From Natronorubrum sediminis (lineage in GTDB: Archaea; Halobacteriota; Halobacteria; Halobacteriales; Natrialbaceae), in the NCBI RefSeq assembly GCF_900108095.1, contig NZ_FNWL01000001.1:992001-1056000 (forward strand): DNA of 64,000 nt, read 5' to 3'. Under the pieces are notes generated by a model. The model was not told the origin of the DNA and made no database searches. It worked only from the letters and a program-made list of their open reading frames with translations. Both the position numbers and the translations under genes were made by a program. This document shows positions 1 through 8,446 of the stretch, in pieces. Each line of letters starts with the position of its first letter. Positions within the stretch are counted from its first letter, which is position 1.

Positions 1-47
1 CGTATACCACACAAGACACATAGGGATCGCTGACCTTTTGTTCGCCA

Positions 48-1004
48 ATGAAGCGCTGGCTCCGGCAACGCGTCGATGCAGTCTACGAGGAGGTGCTCTC
101 GAGAGAGGTTTCCGGCGCGCCGACGCACGTTGCAGTTATTCAAGACGGGAACAGACGGTACGCCCGTCGGAAGGGTGACGACGCGACCGACGGCCACCGC
201 GAAGGCGTCCAGACGACCGAACAGGTCCTCGAGTGGTGTCAGGAAATCGGCGTCGAGGAACTCACGCTGTACACGTTCTCGACGGAGAACTTCGACCGCC
301 CGGAAGAAGAAAACGAGGCGCTGTTCGACCTGCTCTGTGAGAAACTCCGCGAGTTCGCCGACGCCGATAGGGTTCACGACAACGGCGTCCAGATTCGCGC
401 CCTCGGCGAGGTCGAACGCCTCCCCGAACGCGTCCGCGACGCCGTCGAGTACGCCGAACGCCGGACCCGAAGCTACGACCAGTTCGTTCTCAACATCGCC
501 CTCGCCTACGGCGGCCGGTCACAACTGCTCGAGGCGGTTCAGGGCGTCGCGACGGACGTCGAGCGCGAGGGGCTCGAGCCCGGAGAGATCACCGTCGAGA
601 CGATCGAAAACCGACTCTACGACCGCCCGGTTCGCGACGTCGACTTGATCATCCGAACGGGCGGGGACGAACGGACCTCGAACTTCCTGCCGTGGCACGC
701 CAACGGAAACGAAGCGGCGGTCTTCTTCTGTGCACCCTACTGGCCGGAGTTCTCCAAGGCGGACTTCCTCCGCGGAATTCGGACCTACGAGCACCGCGAG
801 GAGTCCTGGCGACGAACCCGCGCACGGCGAGCCATCGCCCTCCTCGGAGCCGTCAGCGATCCCGAACTCGTCGAAGCGAAATCGGTCGTCGAACGATTCC
901 GCGACTCACTGCCCTCCGGCGAGCAACCTGATCCAGAAGAGTTCGAGACGGCCGAGAACGCCCACGCCGACGGACTCGACTCGAGCGGGCAGGCCGCGGA
1001 CTGA
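48..1004 (+). CDS. uppS: cis-prenyltransferase (undecaprenyl diphosphate synthase family)
   Basis: The enzyme condenses isopentenyl diphosphate onto an allylic diphosphate to build the polyprenyl carrier lipid; in archaea this feeds dolichol-type carriers for glycosylation at the membrane. Visible signatures are HVAVIQDGNRRYA with catalytic Asp33, LYTFSTENF, the late RTGGDERTSNFLPW block (about residues 203-216) and PYWPEF, in family order. At 318 aa it is longer than the usual roughly 250 aa because of a polar, acidic tail after about residue 280. The ATG at 48 is the first good start and motif I falls at residue 27, as usual. A degenerate relative lies at 1559-2164 on the other strand. The family is secure; product chain length cannot be read from sequence. 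Confidence 0.93.
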   Translation: MKRWLRQRVDAVYEEVLSREVSGAPTHVAVIQDGNRRYARRKGDDATDGHREGVQTTEQVLEWCQEIGVEELTLYTFSTENFDRPEEENEALFDLLCEKLREFADADRVHDNGVQIRALGEVERLPERVRDAVEYAERRTRSYDQFVLNIALAYGGRSQLLEAVQGVATDVEREGLEPGEITVETIENRLYDRPVRDVDLIIRTGGDERTSNFLPWHANGNEAAVFFCAPYWPEFSKADFLRGIRTYEHREESWRRTRARRAIALLGAVSDPELVEAKSVVERFRDSLPSGEQPDPEEFETAENAHADGLDSSGQAAD

Positions 1005-1142
1005 GGGGCTGTTGTGGTTCTTTATCGGTGGTCGCTGCCTCCGGAGGAGATTATCGGAAACCGTTACAACACCCGTTTGAGGCGCCTCAGACGACAGTTT
1101 CGCAGTAGTCTCATGCTCGACGTGACAGCATTGTTCCACAAG

Positions 1143-1151
1143 AGCTATAGT
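1143..1151 (+). promoter_or_regulatory. TATA-like box for the gene at 1174
   Basis: AGCTATAGT lies 23-31 nt ahead of the ATG at 1174. That spacing puts transcription initiation at or next to the start codon, as in leaderless haloarchaeal mRNAs, and supports the chosen start. Confidence 0.5.
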
Positions 1152-1173
1152 TGTCATTCGTGCATCAGTAACC

Positions 1174-1548
1174 ATGTCACCGTCCCACATTCGTATCGAC
1201 ATCGACAGATTTGCACGGGTGGCCGATCTGTCCGTCGAGACGGCGTACTCCATCCTCGCAACCGGTCGGACACGGATCAGCATCTATCTCCTCTCGAGGG
1301 CCGAGCCGACACTCACACTCGAGTCTCTCGCGTCGGGAATGACGCGTCTCGACGGAGTCTCACTGGAGCGTGCACGCGTGTCACTCGTCCACGAGATACT
1401 GCCAAAACTCGAGGATTATGGCGTTCTCGGCTACGAATTACAGGGCGAGGAGTTGTCCGTCGACGGGCCGATCGTCGGACTCGAGGACCCACTCGGTGTG
1501 GTAGTGGAAACCGTCGAGACGCCGGTGCGCACAGGGGTAGATCGGTAA
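1174..1548 (+). CDS. Small haloarchaeal protein, possible DUF7344-type winged helix
   Basis: This is a 124 aa soluble protein with no membrane segment. The N-terminal half (IDRFARVADLSVETAYSIL, then a helical stretch) and a later MTRL...LVHEILPKLEDYGVLGYE segment resemble the halobacterial DUF7344 fold, a short winged-helix domain common near transcriptional regulators. That assignment rests on overall pattern only. It sits alone between two cis-prenyltransferase genes; there is no evidence that it regulates them. A TATA-like box 27 nt upstream supports the ATG at 1174. Confidence 0.6.
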   Translation: MSPSHIRIDIDRFARVADLSVETAYSILATGRTRISIYLLSRAEPTLTLESLASGMTRLDGVSLERARVSLVHEILPKLEDYGVLGYELQGEELSVDGPIVGLEDPLGVVVETVETPVRTGVDR

Positions 1549-1558
1549 CCGACGTTCC

Positions 1559-2164
1559 TTATCGACCGAACCGTCGAGAGCGATTGCAGTACTCTCGAAC
1601 GGCACGCAAGAAGTCTCGTTTGCGGAGATCGCGCCAGTTGACGTCGGTGAAGTACAGCTCCGAGTACACCGATTGCCAGATCATGAAATCGGAGAGTCGC
1701 TCGGCACCGGTTTTGACGACGAGGTCGGGTTCGGAGGGAAAGATCAGATGTTCTTCGACCTGCTCGTCGTCGATCTCGTCGGGCTCGAGTTCGCCGTCTT
1801 CGACCCGCGTCGCGAGCGTCCTGACGGCGCTGGTGAACTCGTGTTTTCCCCCGAGACCGATCCCGATCCGAATCGGCGCGTCGGCGCGCGTCCGGTCGTC
1901 CGGTCCGCGAACGGCAACCGGTTGCGGTGCCTCGATCGTCTCGAGTTCTCGTCGTAACGCCGGAACGGCAGCCGTGTCGAGAACGCTCACGTACACCGTT
2001 ACCTGCGAGGCGTACTCGAACGCCCAGCCGAAACAGTCGGTCAGCGTCTCGTACGCTCCGCGCTCGAGTAGATCCCGTTCGGTGAGGACGAGGGCGATGT
2101 GGTCCGGCGGCTCACCCTCGTGGCGGCGAATGCGAAGCGACAGATACTGTTCGTACACTCCCAC
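1559..2164 (-). CDS. Degenerate cis-prenyltransferase homologue lacking motif I
   Basis: The 201 aa protein aligns with the UppS family at its C-terminal end (KTGAERLSDFMIWQ, then YSELYF, matching RTGG..R.SNFLPWQ and the aromatic E-[LY]-F block). At the N-terminus the catalytic signature is gone: after DHIALVL come T28-E29-R30 where active enzymes have D-G-N. The protein is therefore probably not catalytic alone. In eukaryotes (NgBR/Nus1) and in Methanosarcina, such degenerate subunits pair with a canonical subunit to form a heteromeric enzyme; the complete enzyme is 0.5 kb away. The start is GTG at 2164, with another GTG two codons later. Role as a partner subunit is inference. Confidence 0.8.
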   Translation of the reverse strand: MGVYEQYLSLRIRRHEGEPPDHIALVLTERDLLERGAYETLTDCFGWAFEYASQVTVYVSVLDTAAVPALRRELETIEAPQPVAVRGPDDRTRADAPIRIGIGLGGKHEFTSAVRTLATRVEDGELEPDEIDDEQVEEHLIFPSEPDLVVKTGAERLSDFMIWQSVYSELYFTDVNWRDLRKRDFLRAVREYCNRSRRFGR

Positions 2165-2368
2165 AGCGAGAGCGTTTCCCGCCCGTTCCTATACCGGTTA
2201 CGGGTTTTCACGCCACGGGAACGCGAAACCGAACGGACCGTTCGGTCGTGCACACTCGAGGACGGTGCCCGGTTCGTAACTCACTGAGGCTGGCGAAAAC
2301 ACGGGTGTGAGCGGGTTCGGAACGGTTCACGAACCTTCAAGTAATCGCCACAGAAAGGACTCGATATC

Positions 2369-3721
2369 GTGACAGCAGCCGTTCGGCGGGCAGGTGCGTT
2401 TGCACTCCTTTGTACGCTCGCCCTCGCCGTCCCGGTCGGCGGCCCGTGGGTTGGCGCTGCGATCGCAGCCACGGTCATTCTGGGTGCGTTTGCCGTCACC
2501 AACGGACCGCTCTTCGACCTCCTCGCGTACCCCGGCGATTACGAGGACGGGCGGCTGTACGGACTCATCACCTTCGTTCTCGCGGCCGTGACGCTCGGAC
2601 TCATCTCGGTTACGACGTCGATGTCGGTCGCCATCTTCGTCGCCACCGTGTTGCTCATCGGCTACGGCAACGTCGCGGAACAGCTTACCCGGCGACGAAT
2701 CGATCACACCATCGTCCCCGTGGCGGTCTTCTGTTTGGTCGCCACCGGTGGAGCCGTCACAGGACAGGCCGTTACGTACGCGTTCACTGCCGAAAGCGGC
2801 GCTCAGGAAACGATCAGTTCGAGCGTTCCGACGATGCTCTTTCTCGGCGCCAGTGGCGCGCTCCTCGCCGCCCTGTTACGCGACATCTTCCTCGCACGCG
2901 ACGACCCGATCGTCATGCTCTCGGTCGGCCTCCTGGGCTGGCTACTCGCCGAACTCGAGCCAGCACTCTCGCTGACGGGCGGCGAAATCGTCCTCGCACT
3001 CGCAATCACTGCAGCCTTCGGCTACGCCTCCTACGCCCTCGAGACGGCCTCCATCGCGGGGATGCTTACCGGCGTGTTGCTCGGATTGCTGACGATCGTC
3101 CTCGGTGGATACGGCTGGTTCGTCGTCTTGATCTCCTTTTTCGCGATCGGCGGCCTCTCCTCGAAGTTCCGGTACGAAGAGAAAGCGGAAATGGGCGTCG
3201 CCGAAGCGAACGACGGCGCACGCGGCAGCGGGAACGTCCTCGGGAACGCAGCGGTCGCGATCATCGCCGTCCTCGGCTACGCCGCCAGTTCGGCCTCGCT
3301 CGTACCCGGCGACCCCGAACCGACGCTGTTTCTGTTCGCCTTCGCCGGCTCCGTGGCGACGGCCATGAGCGACACCCTCTCGAGTGAGATCGGCAGTGTC
3401 TTCGAGACGCCCCGACTGATCACGACCCTCGAGCCCGTCGAACCGGGCACCGACGGCGGCGTCACCTGGCAGGGTGAAGTCGCCGGTATCGCCGGTGCAG
3501 TGGTCGTCGCCGGCATCTCCTACCTCCTCTTTCCCGAGGTCACCGTCGTCGGTGCCGTCATCATCGTCACGGCCGGCATCGTCGGGATGACCGTCGACAG
3601 TCTGCTGGGAGCGACGCTCGAGGGGACGGTGCTTGGCAATCAGGGTGTAAACTTCCTCGCGACGCTCTCTGGAGCGATAATCTGTGCACTCCTCGTCGTC
3701 TCGTTCGCTGTCTTCGGCTGA
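2369..3721 (+). CDS. DUF92/TMEM19 family membrane protein
   Basis: A 450 aa, strongly hydrophobic protein with roughly a dozen membrane segments. The C-terminal half carries the DUF92 signature in order: a GG-x-W block before FFAIGGLSSKFRYEEK, then a conserved G-x-RGSGNVLGN stretch, ADT-like MSDTLSSEIG, PRLITTLEPVEPGTDGG and a GEVAGIAGA block. Plant VTE6, a phytyl-phosphate kinase, belongs to this family, so a prenyl-phosphate kinase role is possible; next to prenyltransferases that is suggestive but unproven. The start is GTG at 2369, preceded by an AGGA element. Confidence 0.85.
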   Translation: MTAAVRRAGAFALLCTLALAVPVGGPWVGAAIAATVILGAFAVTNGPLFDLLAYPGDYEDGRLYGLITFVLAAVTLGLISVTTSMSVAIFVATVLLIGYGNVAEQLTRRRIDHTIVPVAVFCLVATGGAVTGQAVTYAFTAESGAQETISSSVPTMLFLGASGALLAALLRDIFLARDDPIVMLSVGLLGWLLAELEPALSLTGGEIVLALAITAAFGYASYALETASIAGMLTGVLLGLLTIVLGGYGWFVVLISFFAIGGLSSKFRYEEKAEMGVAEANDGARGSGNVLGNAAVAIIAVLGYAASSASLVPGDPEPTLFLFAFAGSVATAMSDTLSSEIGSVFETPRLITTLEPVEPGTDGGVTWQGEVAGIAGAVVVAGISYLLFPEVTVVGAVIIVTAGIVGMTVDSLLGATLEGTVLGNQGVNFLATLSGAIICALLVVSFAVFG

Positions 3722-3743
3722 GGAGAACAACAGAGAAATTCAG

Positions 3744-3881
3744 TCAGTTCGGCTCGTCTGCCGTCGAATCGAACTCCGTACTCGACCACCACTGGGAGTA
3801 CGCAGCCGCGTTCGTCGCGGCGAACACGACGAGTATCCAGAGTCCGAGCAAGGCGAGTGCGGCCGTCGGTGGCGGGGACAT
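3744..3881 (-). CDS. Small single-pass membrane protein (45 aa)
   Basis: A short open frame downstream of dnaG on the same strand, translating to MSPPPTAALALLGLWILVV followed by FAATNAAAYSQWWSS and an acidic tail. It has one clear membrane segment (about residues 7-24), haloarchaeal codon use and an acidic end, so it is probably real although below common length cut-offs. An in-frame GTG nine codons upstream is an alternative start. No function can be assigned. It may be co-transcribed with dnaG, whose stop lies 87 nt upstream. Confidence 0.55.
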   Translation of the reverse strand: MSPPPTAALALLGLWILVVFAATNAAAYSQWWSSTEFDSTADEPN

Positions 3882-3967
3882 CTCGAGCGAATCGTACGCC
3901 GGCACGGGTATCAACACGTCGGTCCGAGCATCTTCAAGAAGTCCGGAAGAAACCGAGAGCTGAAGGG

Positions 3968-5380
3968 TTACTCCGTCTCGGGTGGCTCCGCGGCGATGTC
4001 GTCGATTGCGTGTATCTGTACGCCCGTCGGCCGCTTGGTGAACTGACCGAGCGACTGGGCGACGATCCGTTCGACGCCGCGGTCAGCCGCCAGGTCGAGC
4101 ACTCGCTGGTCGAGGATATCGTCGAGAACGACCGTCGTCGGAGCCGACTCGAGTCCCTCGAGTTCGTCGTAGACCTCCCCGGCGGGCGCTTCGTCGATCG
4201 GCTCACCGTCGGCGTCGAGGAATCGGACGGTGTCGGTCTCCGCTCGGATGACCGCCGTCGCGTGCTCGTAAACGGTCCGAGGTGACTCGGAATCGTCCTC
4301 GAGTGCCTGCGGTGGCGTCGCATCGCGAGATGTGGGGGGCGAATCGACCGCGTCGGCGTCCGTGTCCGTGTCCTCGAGTGCATCCGAACGTGTTGACGAG
4401 CGCGTCGTCGTCGCGTCGTCAGTGGGGGTGGAAATCGCGGGCGCGTCTGAGACGTCTCGAGTCGTCGGCGTCGATCCCGTCGCGTTCGGGGGCGAGTTGC
4501 GCTCAGCCTCCGTCGGTGCCGGTGCGGGGGTCGAACTGCCGTCCGTCGCAGCAACCGCCTCCCGCGGTTCGTTTACCCCCGAGACGACGTCGTAGGGTGC
4601 TTTGTTTCGCAGCGAGGCGAACAATTGGTGGTGATCGAGCTCCTCGACGGAGGTGCCCGACGGCGCGAACGCCACGTAGTCGATGTCGCCGACCTGCGCG
4701 AGTTCTTCGAAGATGAGGTCGCCACCGCGGTCGCCGTCGAGAAACGCCGTCACCGTCCGGTGGTGTGAGAGTTCGGCCACGGCGTCGGGAACGTTGGTCC
4801 CCTCGACTGCGATGGCGTTTTTGACGCCGTACTTGAGCAAGGTGAGCACGTCCGAGCGGCCTTCGACCACGATTATCGCGTCGCTGTCGGTCACTCGCGG
4901 CCCGGCGGGAAGGCCCTCGTACTCGGTGATGTCCTCGACGCGAACGTGTTGGCGGACTTCCGAGAGTATCTCCTCGGAGCTCATCACGGAGTCGTCGAAT
5001 CCCGTCTGCAGGAGTTCCTTCGCTCGATCGACGACCTCCTTGCGTTTGGCCGCGCGAACGTCTTCGATCTCCGTGACCTCGAGGTCGGCGTGACACGGGC
5101 CGACGCGATTGGTCGTCTCGAGTGAGGCTGCGAGCGTCGCGGTTTCGACCTTGTCGAGGCTGGTCGCGATAGTCAGATGGCCGTGTGACTGGCCGGCGGT
5201 GCTCGATATTTTGACGTCGATGCGCCCAACTTTCCCCGATTGCCGGAGGTCGCGGAGGTCGAGATCGTCGCCGAGCAAGCCTTCCGTCTGGCCGAAGATG
5301 GCCCCGACGACGTCGCTTCGCTCGACGACCCCGTCTGCCGTAACGTCAGCGTGGATGAGGTATTTCGAGGTGTCTTCCAT
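3968..5380 (-). CDS. dnaG: Archaeal DnaG-type TOPRIM protein
   Basis: A 470 aa archaeal DnaG homologue, a TOPRIM protein with primase activity reported in some archaea and association with the RNA exosome in others. From MEDTSKYLIHADVTADG, the N-terminal region runs to about residue 160; the TOPRIM domain follows with IIVVEGRSDVLTLLKYG (Glu173) and AFLDGDRGG (Asp215/Asp217). Residues about 268-365 are a Pro/Thr/Ser/Asp-rich low-complexity linker, and a conserved C-terminal domain (about 375-470) follows. An upstream ATG would add 11 residues, but the MEDTSKYL start matches the family. Confidence 0.93.
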   Translation of the reverse strand: MEDTSKYLIHADVTADGVVERSDVVGAIFGQTEGLLGDDLDLRDLRQSGKVGRIDVKISSTAGQSHGHLTIATSLDKVETATLAASLETTNRVGPCHADLEVTEIEDVRAAKRKEVVDRAKELLQTGFDDSVMSSEEILSEVRQHVRVEDITEYEGLPAGPRVTDSDAIIVVEGRSDVLTLLKYGVKNAIAVEGTNVPDAVAELSHHRTVTAFLDGDRGGDLIFEELAQVGDIDYVAFAPSGTSVEELDHHQLFASLRNKAPYDVVSGVNEPREAVAATDGSSTPAPAPTEAERNSPPNATGSTPTTRDVSDAPAISTPTDDATTTRSSTRSDALEDTDTDADAVDSPPTSRDATPPQALEDDSESPRTVYEHATAVIRAETDTVRFLDADGEPIDEAPAGEVYDELEGLESAPTTVVLDDILDQRVLDLAADRGVERIVAQSLGQFTKRPTGVQIHAIDDIAAEPPETE

Positions 5381-5534
5381 GGTATCTCCCCTCGGATGCG
5401 ATACCGCAGACACGGTACCACAAGCGGTTACCTAGATTTTGGGCCGTGACGGGGAAATAGCTGTTGACCTGTACATCATCACTATCGTCACGAGAGCGTG
5501 AGCAAAACGCTACACGAAAGGAGTACGAGGCCAC

Positions 5535-6413
5535 TCAGTACGCTGGCCGAACCCAGTACCAGTACGCCGTCACGGCGAGCAAGACGACCGACCCGCCGAG
5601 GAAAAAGAGTAGACCCGGGGGCACCGTCGTGAACAGTACCTCTGCGACCTCCGCCATTCCGTCCCCTGTTCCCTCGAGTGAACCGTCACCGGTTGTCGAT
5701 TCCCCACCTGCGCCGTCACCGTCTGCACCGTCGCCATCAGTGCTGTCCTCGCCGGACGCTTCGTCGTCGGAGTCCGCATCCTGCGCGCCGAAATCGTCGT
5801 CTGTTTCGTCGTCGGCACTCGAGTCGTCCGTTCCATCGGCGTCGGCTCCGTCGACATCGTCCCCCTCGGTATCGGCTCCATCACCGCCAGTCTCGTCTGT
5901 GTCGTCGGTGCCGTCAGCGTCGTCAGTTCCAGCCGGTGCACCAGCACCGCCAGCAGAACCGTCGGCGGCCGATTCGGCCCAGTTGGTCAGTCCGAGTTGG
6001 ACCAGCAGACTCCCTCCGGCGAGGACGGTGAGACCGCCGACGAACCTCGAGAGGGCTTCGCGCAGCCGATTCGCGGCAGATTCGTCGCTCGTGACGATCA
6101 ACGGCCCGTCCGTCGTCGCGTAGACGCTCATCTCGTTCCCTCGCGAGGAGTACCAGGTGTCGACGACCTCGACCAATCCCGCCTCCTCGAGGTTCTCGAG
6201 GTGATAGCGGACGTTCTGTATCGAGGAATCGATCGCGTCGGCGACGTCACTCGGTGTCCCCGGTTCGTCGTCTAACCGTGCGTAGATCCGCCGCGCCGTC
6301 GTCGACGAGAGCGCGCTAAACACGGCGTCGGCGTCGTCGCCCTCAAGGTCGACGACGCGCGGTTGGCCCTCGGATTCTGTGGGCTCAGAACGGAACGGAA
6401 ACAGCCGGGCCAT
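5535..6413 (-). CDS. Membrane-tethered ArsR-like winged-helix protein with Asp-rich linker
   Basis: A 292 aa protein built as winged helix (about residues 25-105, with VFSALSSTTARRIYARL and SSIQNVRYHLENLEEAGLV), membrane segment (about 124-143), a roughly 100-residue Asp/Gly/Ser-rich linker (about 150-252) and a second membrane segment (about 258-285) ending in WYWVRPAY. The winged helix is typical of the haloarchaeal ArsR-like set. With two membrane segments the HTH and the short C-terminus lie on one side and the acidic linker on the other, probably outside, so it could be a one-component envelope sensor. An upstream ATG would add 13 residues; MARLFPFRSE is favoured. Confidence 0.8.
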   Translation of the reverse strand: MARLFPFRSEPTESEGQPRVVDLEGDDADAVFSALSSTTARRIYARLDDEPGTPSDVADAIDSSIQNVRYHLENLEEAGLVEVVDTWYSSRGNEMSVYATTDGPLIVTSDESAANRLREALSRFVGGLTVLAGGSLLVQLGLTNWAESAADGSAGGAGAPAGTDDADGTDDTDETGGDGADTEGDDVDGADADGTDDSSADDETDDDFGAQDADSDDEASGEDSTDGDGADGDGAGGESTTGDGSLEGTGDGMAEVAEVLFTTVPPGLLFFLGGSVVLLAVTAYWYWVRPAY

Positions 6414-6588
6414 ATCAGTTCGAGTGATATTCGCCTGCCGACCCCTATACACTTTCTCCTCCCTGAAAGAGCGATTTCACCTTGGGGAAAGTGCAGGACA
6501 GCATGCACTCGAGCGCCCGATAGGAAAATTTCTTCAATCGATCGTGTTGAAGGGAAACAATTACCAACGTCGACTCCAACCACGGCAT

Positions 6589-6864
6589 ATGCGTCGACTC
6601 GAAGTCTGGGGGTGGACCGTCGTCGCGGTCGTTCTCTGCGGACTCGCGATTCCGTGGTTCCTCTGGGGTGACGGTACCGTTGTCTGGGGAATACCGCTGT
6701 GGCTCTGGTGGCACGTCGGCTGGATGGGGGTTGCATCGGTCGTTTTCTGGGTGTTTACCCAACGAGCCTGGGGAATCGGCATCGAATCGAACTCGGCGAC
6801 GACGGACTCGAGCGACGAGGGCAACTCGACTCGAGCCTCGGAGATGGGAGGTGACAGCCAGTGA
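6589..6864 (+). CDS. DUF3311 family small membrane protein
   Basis: A 91 aa protein with two hydrophobic segments (VWGWTVVAVVLCGLAIPWF and a later WGIPLWLWWHVGWMGVASVV block) and a Ser/Asp/Glu-rich tail. This Trp-rich two-helix layout is typical of DUF3311 proteins, which are often encoded directly before sodium:solute symporters. The next gene is such a symporter and overlaps by four bases (GTGA), so the pair is almost certainly translationally coupled. Upstream in-frame ATGs exist but would add sequence that lacks family character. Confidence 0.82.
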   Translation: MRRLEVWGWTVVAVVLCGLAIPWFLWGDGTVVWGIPLWLWWHVGWMGVASVVFWVFTQRAWGIGIESNSATTDSSDEGNSTRASEMGGDSQ

Positions 6865-8330
6865 CGCTGACGGTCCAGCTCAGTATCATCGTCGGCTACC
6901 TGATTCTCGCGTTAGTCGTCGGATTGGTCGCCTACCGGCTGACCGACCGAACGGCGGAGGACTTCTACCTGGCGAGTCGAACCTTTGGAACGATCGTCTT
7001 GCTCTTCACGACGTTTGCGACGCTTCTCTCGGCGTTTACGTTCTTCGCCGGGCCGAACGTCGCCTATCAGGAAGGCCCCGAGTGGGTCCTCGTCATGGGC
7101 CTGATGGACGGCATCATCTTCGCCATCCTCTGGTACGTCATCGGCTACAAACAGTGGCTGCTCGGCCAGCGCCACGACTACGTCACCCTCTGTGAGATGC
7201 TCGGCGACCGCTTCGCCTCGAGACGGCTTCGCGGCCTCGTCGCGGGCATCAGCCTGCTCTGGCTCTTTCCGTACGTCATGCTCCAGCAGGTGGGCGCAGG
7301 CACGGCCCTCGAGGCCCTGACCGAGGGAGCCGTCCCCTACGCCGTCGGTGCAGGGCTCATTACGGCGTTCATGATCCTCTACGTCGTCGTCGCCGGCATG
7401 CGCGGCATCGCCTGGACCGACACCTTACAGGGGGCGTTCATGCTCTTCGCGACGTGGATCGCCCTGCTCTGGGTGCTCGCCGTCGTCGGCGGTCCGAGTG
7501 CGGCGACGTCGGCACTCGAGGCCGAAGCGGCTCACCACCTCGCCCTCGGGAGCGACTTCTACACGGTTCAGTGGATGCTCTCGACGGCGATCACGATCGG
7601 CTTCGGCGTCGCGATGTTCCCGCAGGTGAACCAGCGATTCTTCGCCGCGGGTTCGCGAACGGTGCTCAAACGGTCGTTCGCGCTGTGGCCGATCCTCTGT
7701 GTCCTCCTGTTCGTCCCCTCGTTCATGCTCGGTGCGTGGGCTCGCGGACTCGACGTGACGATTCCGGAGGGCGAGAACGTGTTACCGGTCGTGCTCGCGG
7801 AGTACACGCCCGTCTGGTTCGCCGCGCTGGTTATCGCCGGGGCGATGGCTGCGATGATGTCGTCGTCGGACTCGATGTTGCTGTCGGGCTCGTCGTACTT
7901 TACGCGGGATCTCTACCGACCGTTCGTCGAGGCGGACCTCTCCGAACACCGCGAAGATTACCTCGCTCGAGTCGGCGTCGTGATCTTCGCTACGGCAGCG
8001 TTCGTCGCCAGCCTCTGGAACCCCGCGACGCTCTTCGAACTCGGCGACGCGGCATTCAGCGGCTTCGCCCAACTCGCCCTCCCCGTGATGGTCGCCCTCT
8101 ACTGGCGACGGACGACTCGAGCCGGCATCACCGCCGGAATCGTCCTCAGTCAGGCGTTCTACCTCTCGAGTCTCTTCGTCGCCGTCGTTCCGCGCGTTTA
8201 CGCCGGCTGGACGGCCGGCCTCGTCGGGATGGGTCTCGGACTCGTCGCCACCGTCGGCGTCTCACTGCTGACGTCGCCCGCACCCGACGAACAACAGTCG
8301 CTCTACTTCGACGAACTGGGTGCTGACTGA
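6861..8330 (+). CDS. Sodium:solute symporter (SSS) family transporter
   Basis: A 489 aa membrane protein with about 12-13 hydrophobic helices. It shows the SSS pattern: an early DRTAEDFYLASRTFG segment, then GPNVAYQEG, GIAWTDTLQG in the middle and AAMMSSSDSMLLSGSSYFTRDLY for the conserved sodium-site region. It would couple sodium entry to uptake of an organic solute; the substrate (pantothenate-, proline- or carboxylate-like) cannot be told. The GTG start overlaps the stop of the DUF3311 gene, making a two-gene operon. Confidence 0.9.
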   Translation: MTLTVQLSIIVGYLILALVVGLVAYRLTDRTAEDFYLASRTFGTIVLLFTTFATLLSAFTFFAGPNVAYQEGPEWVLVMGLMDGIIFAILWYVIGYKQWLLGQRHDYVTLCEMLGDRFASRRLRGLVAGISLLWLFPYVMLQQVGAGTALEALTEGAVPYAVGAGLITAFMILYVVVAGMRGIAWTDTLQGAFMLFATWIALLWVLAVVGGPSAATSALEAEAAHHLALGSDFYTVQWMLSTAITIGFGVAMFPQVNQRFFAAGSRTVLKRSFALWPILCVLLFVPSFMLGAWARGLDVTIPEGENVLPVVLAEYTPVWFAALVIAGAMAAMMSSSDSMLLSGSSYFTRDLYRPFVEADLSEHREDYLARVGVVIFATAAFVASLWNPATLFELGDAAFSGFAQLALPVMVALYWRRTTRAGITAGIVLSQAFYLSSLFVAVVPRVYAGWTAGLVGMGLGLVATVGVSLLTSPAPDEQQSLYFDELGAD

Positions 8331-8446
8331 AGCGAAGTCGTTTCGTCCCTGCGGACGTCCGTTTCCGATTCGTCCCTCCCACACCACCGTCCGCATCGAT
8401 TTCCGCCGACATCGCTACTTAGTAGCTCCTCGCCGTCTACCCGCAC

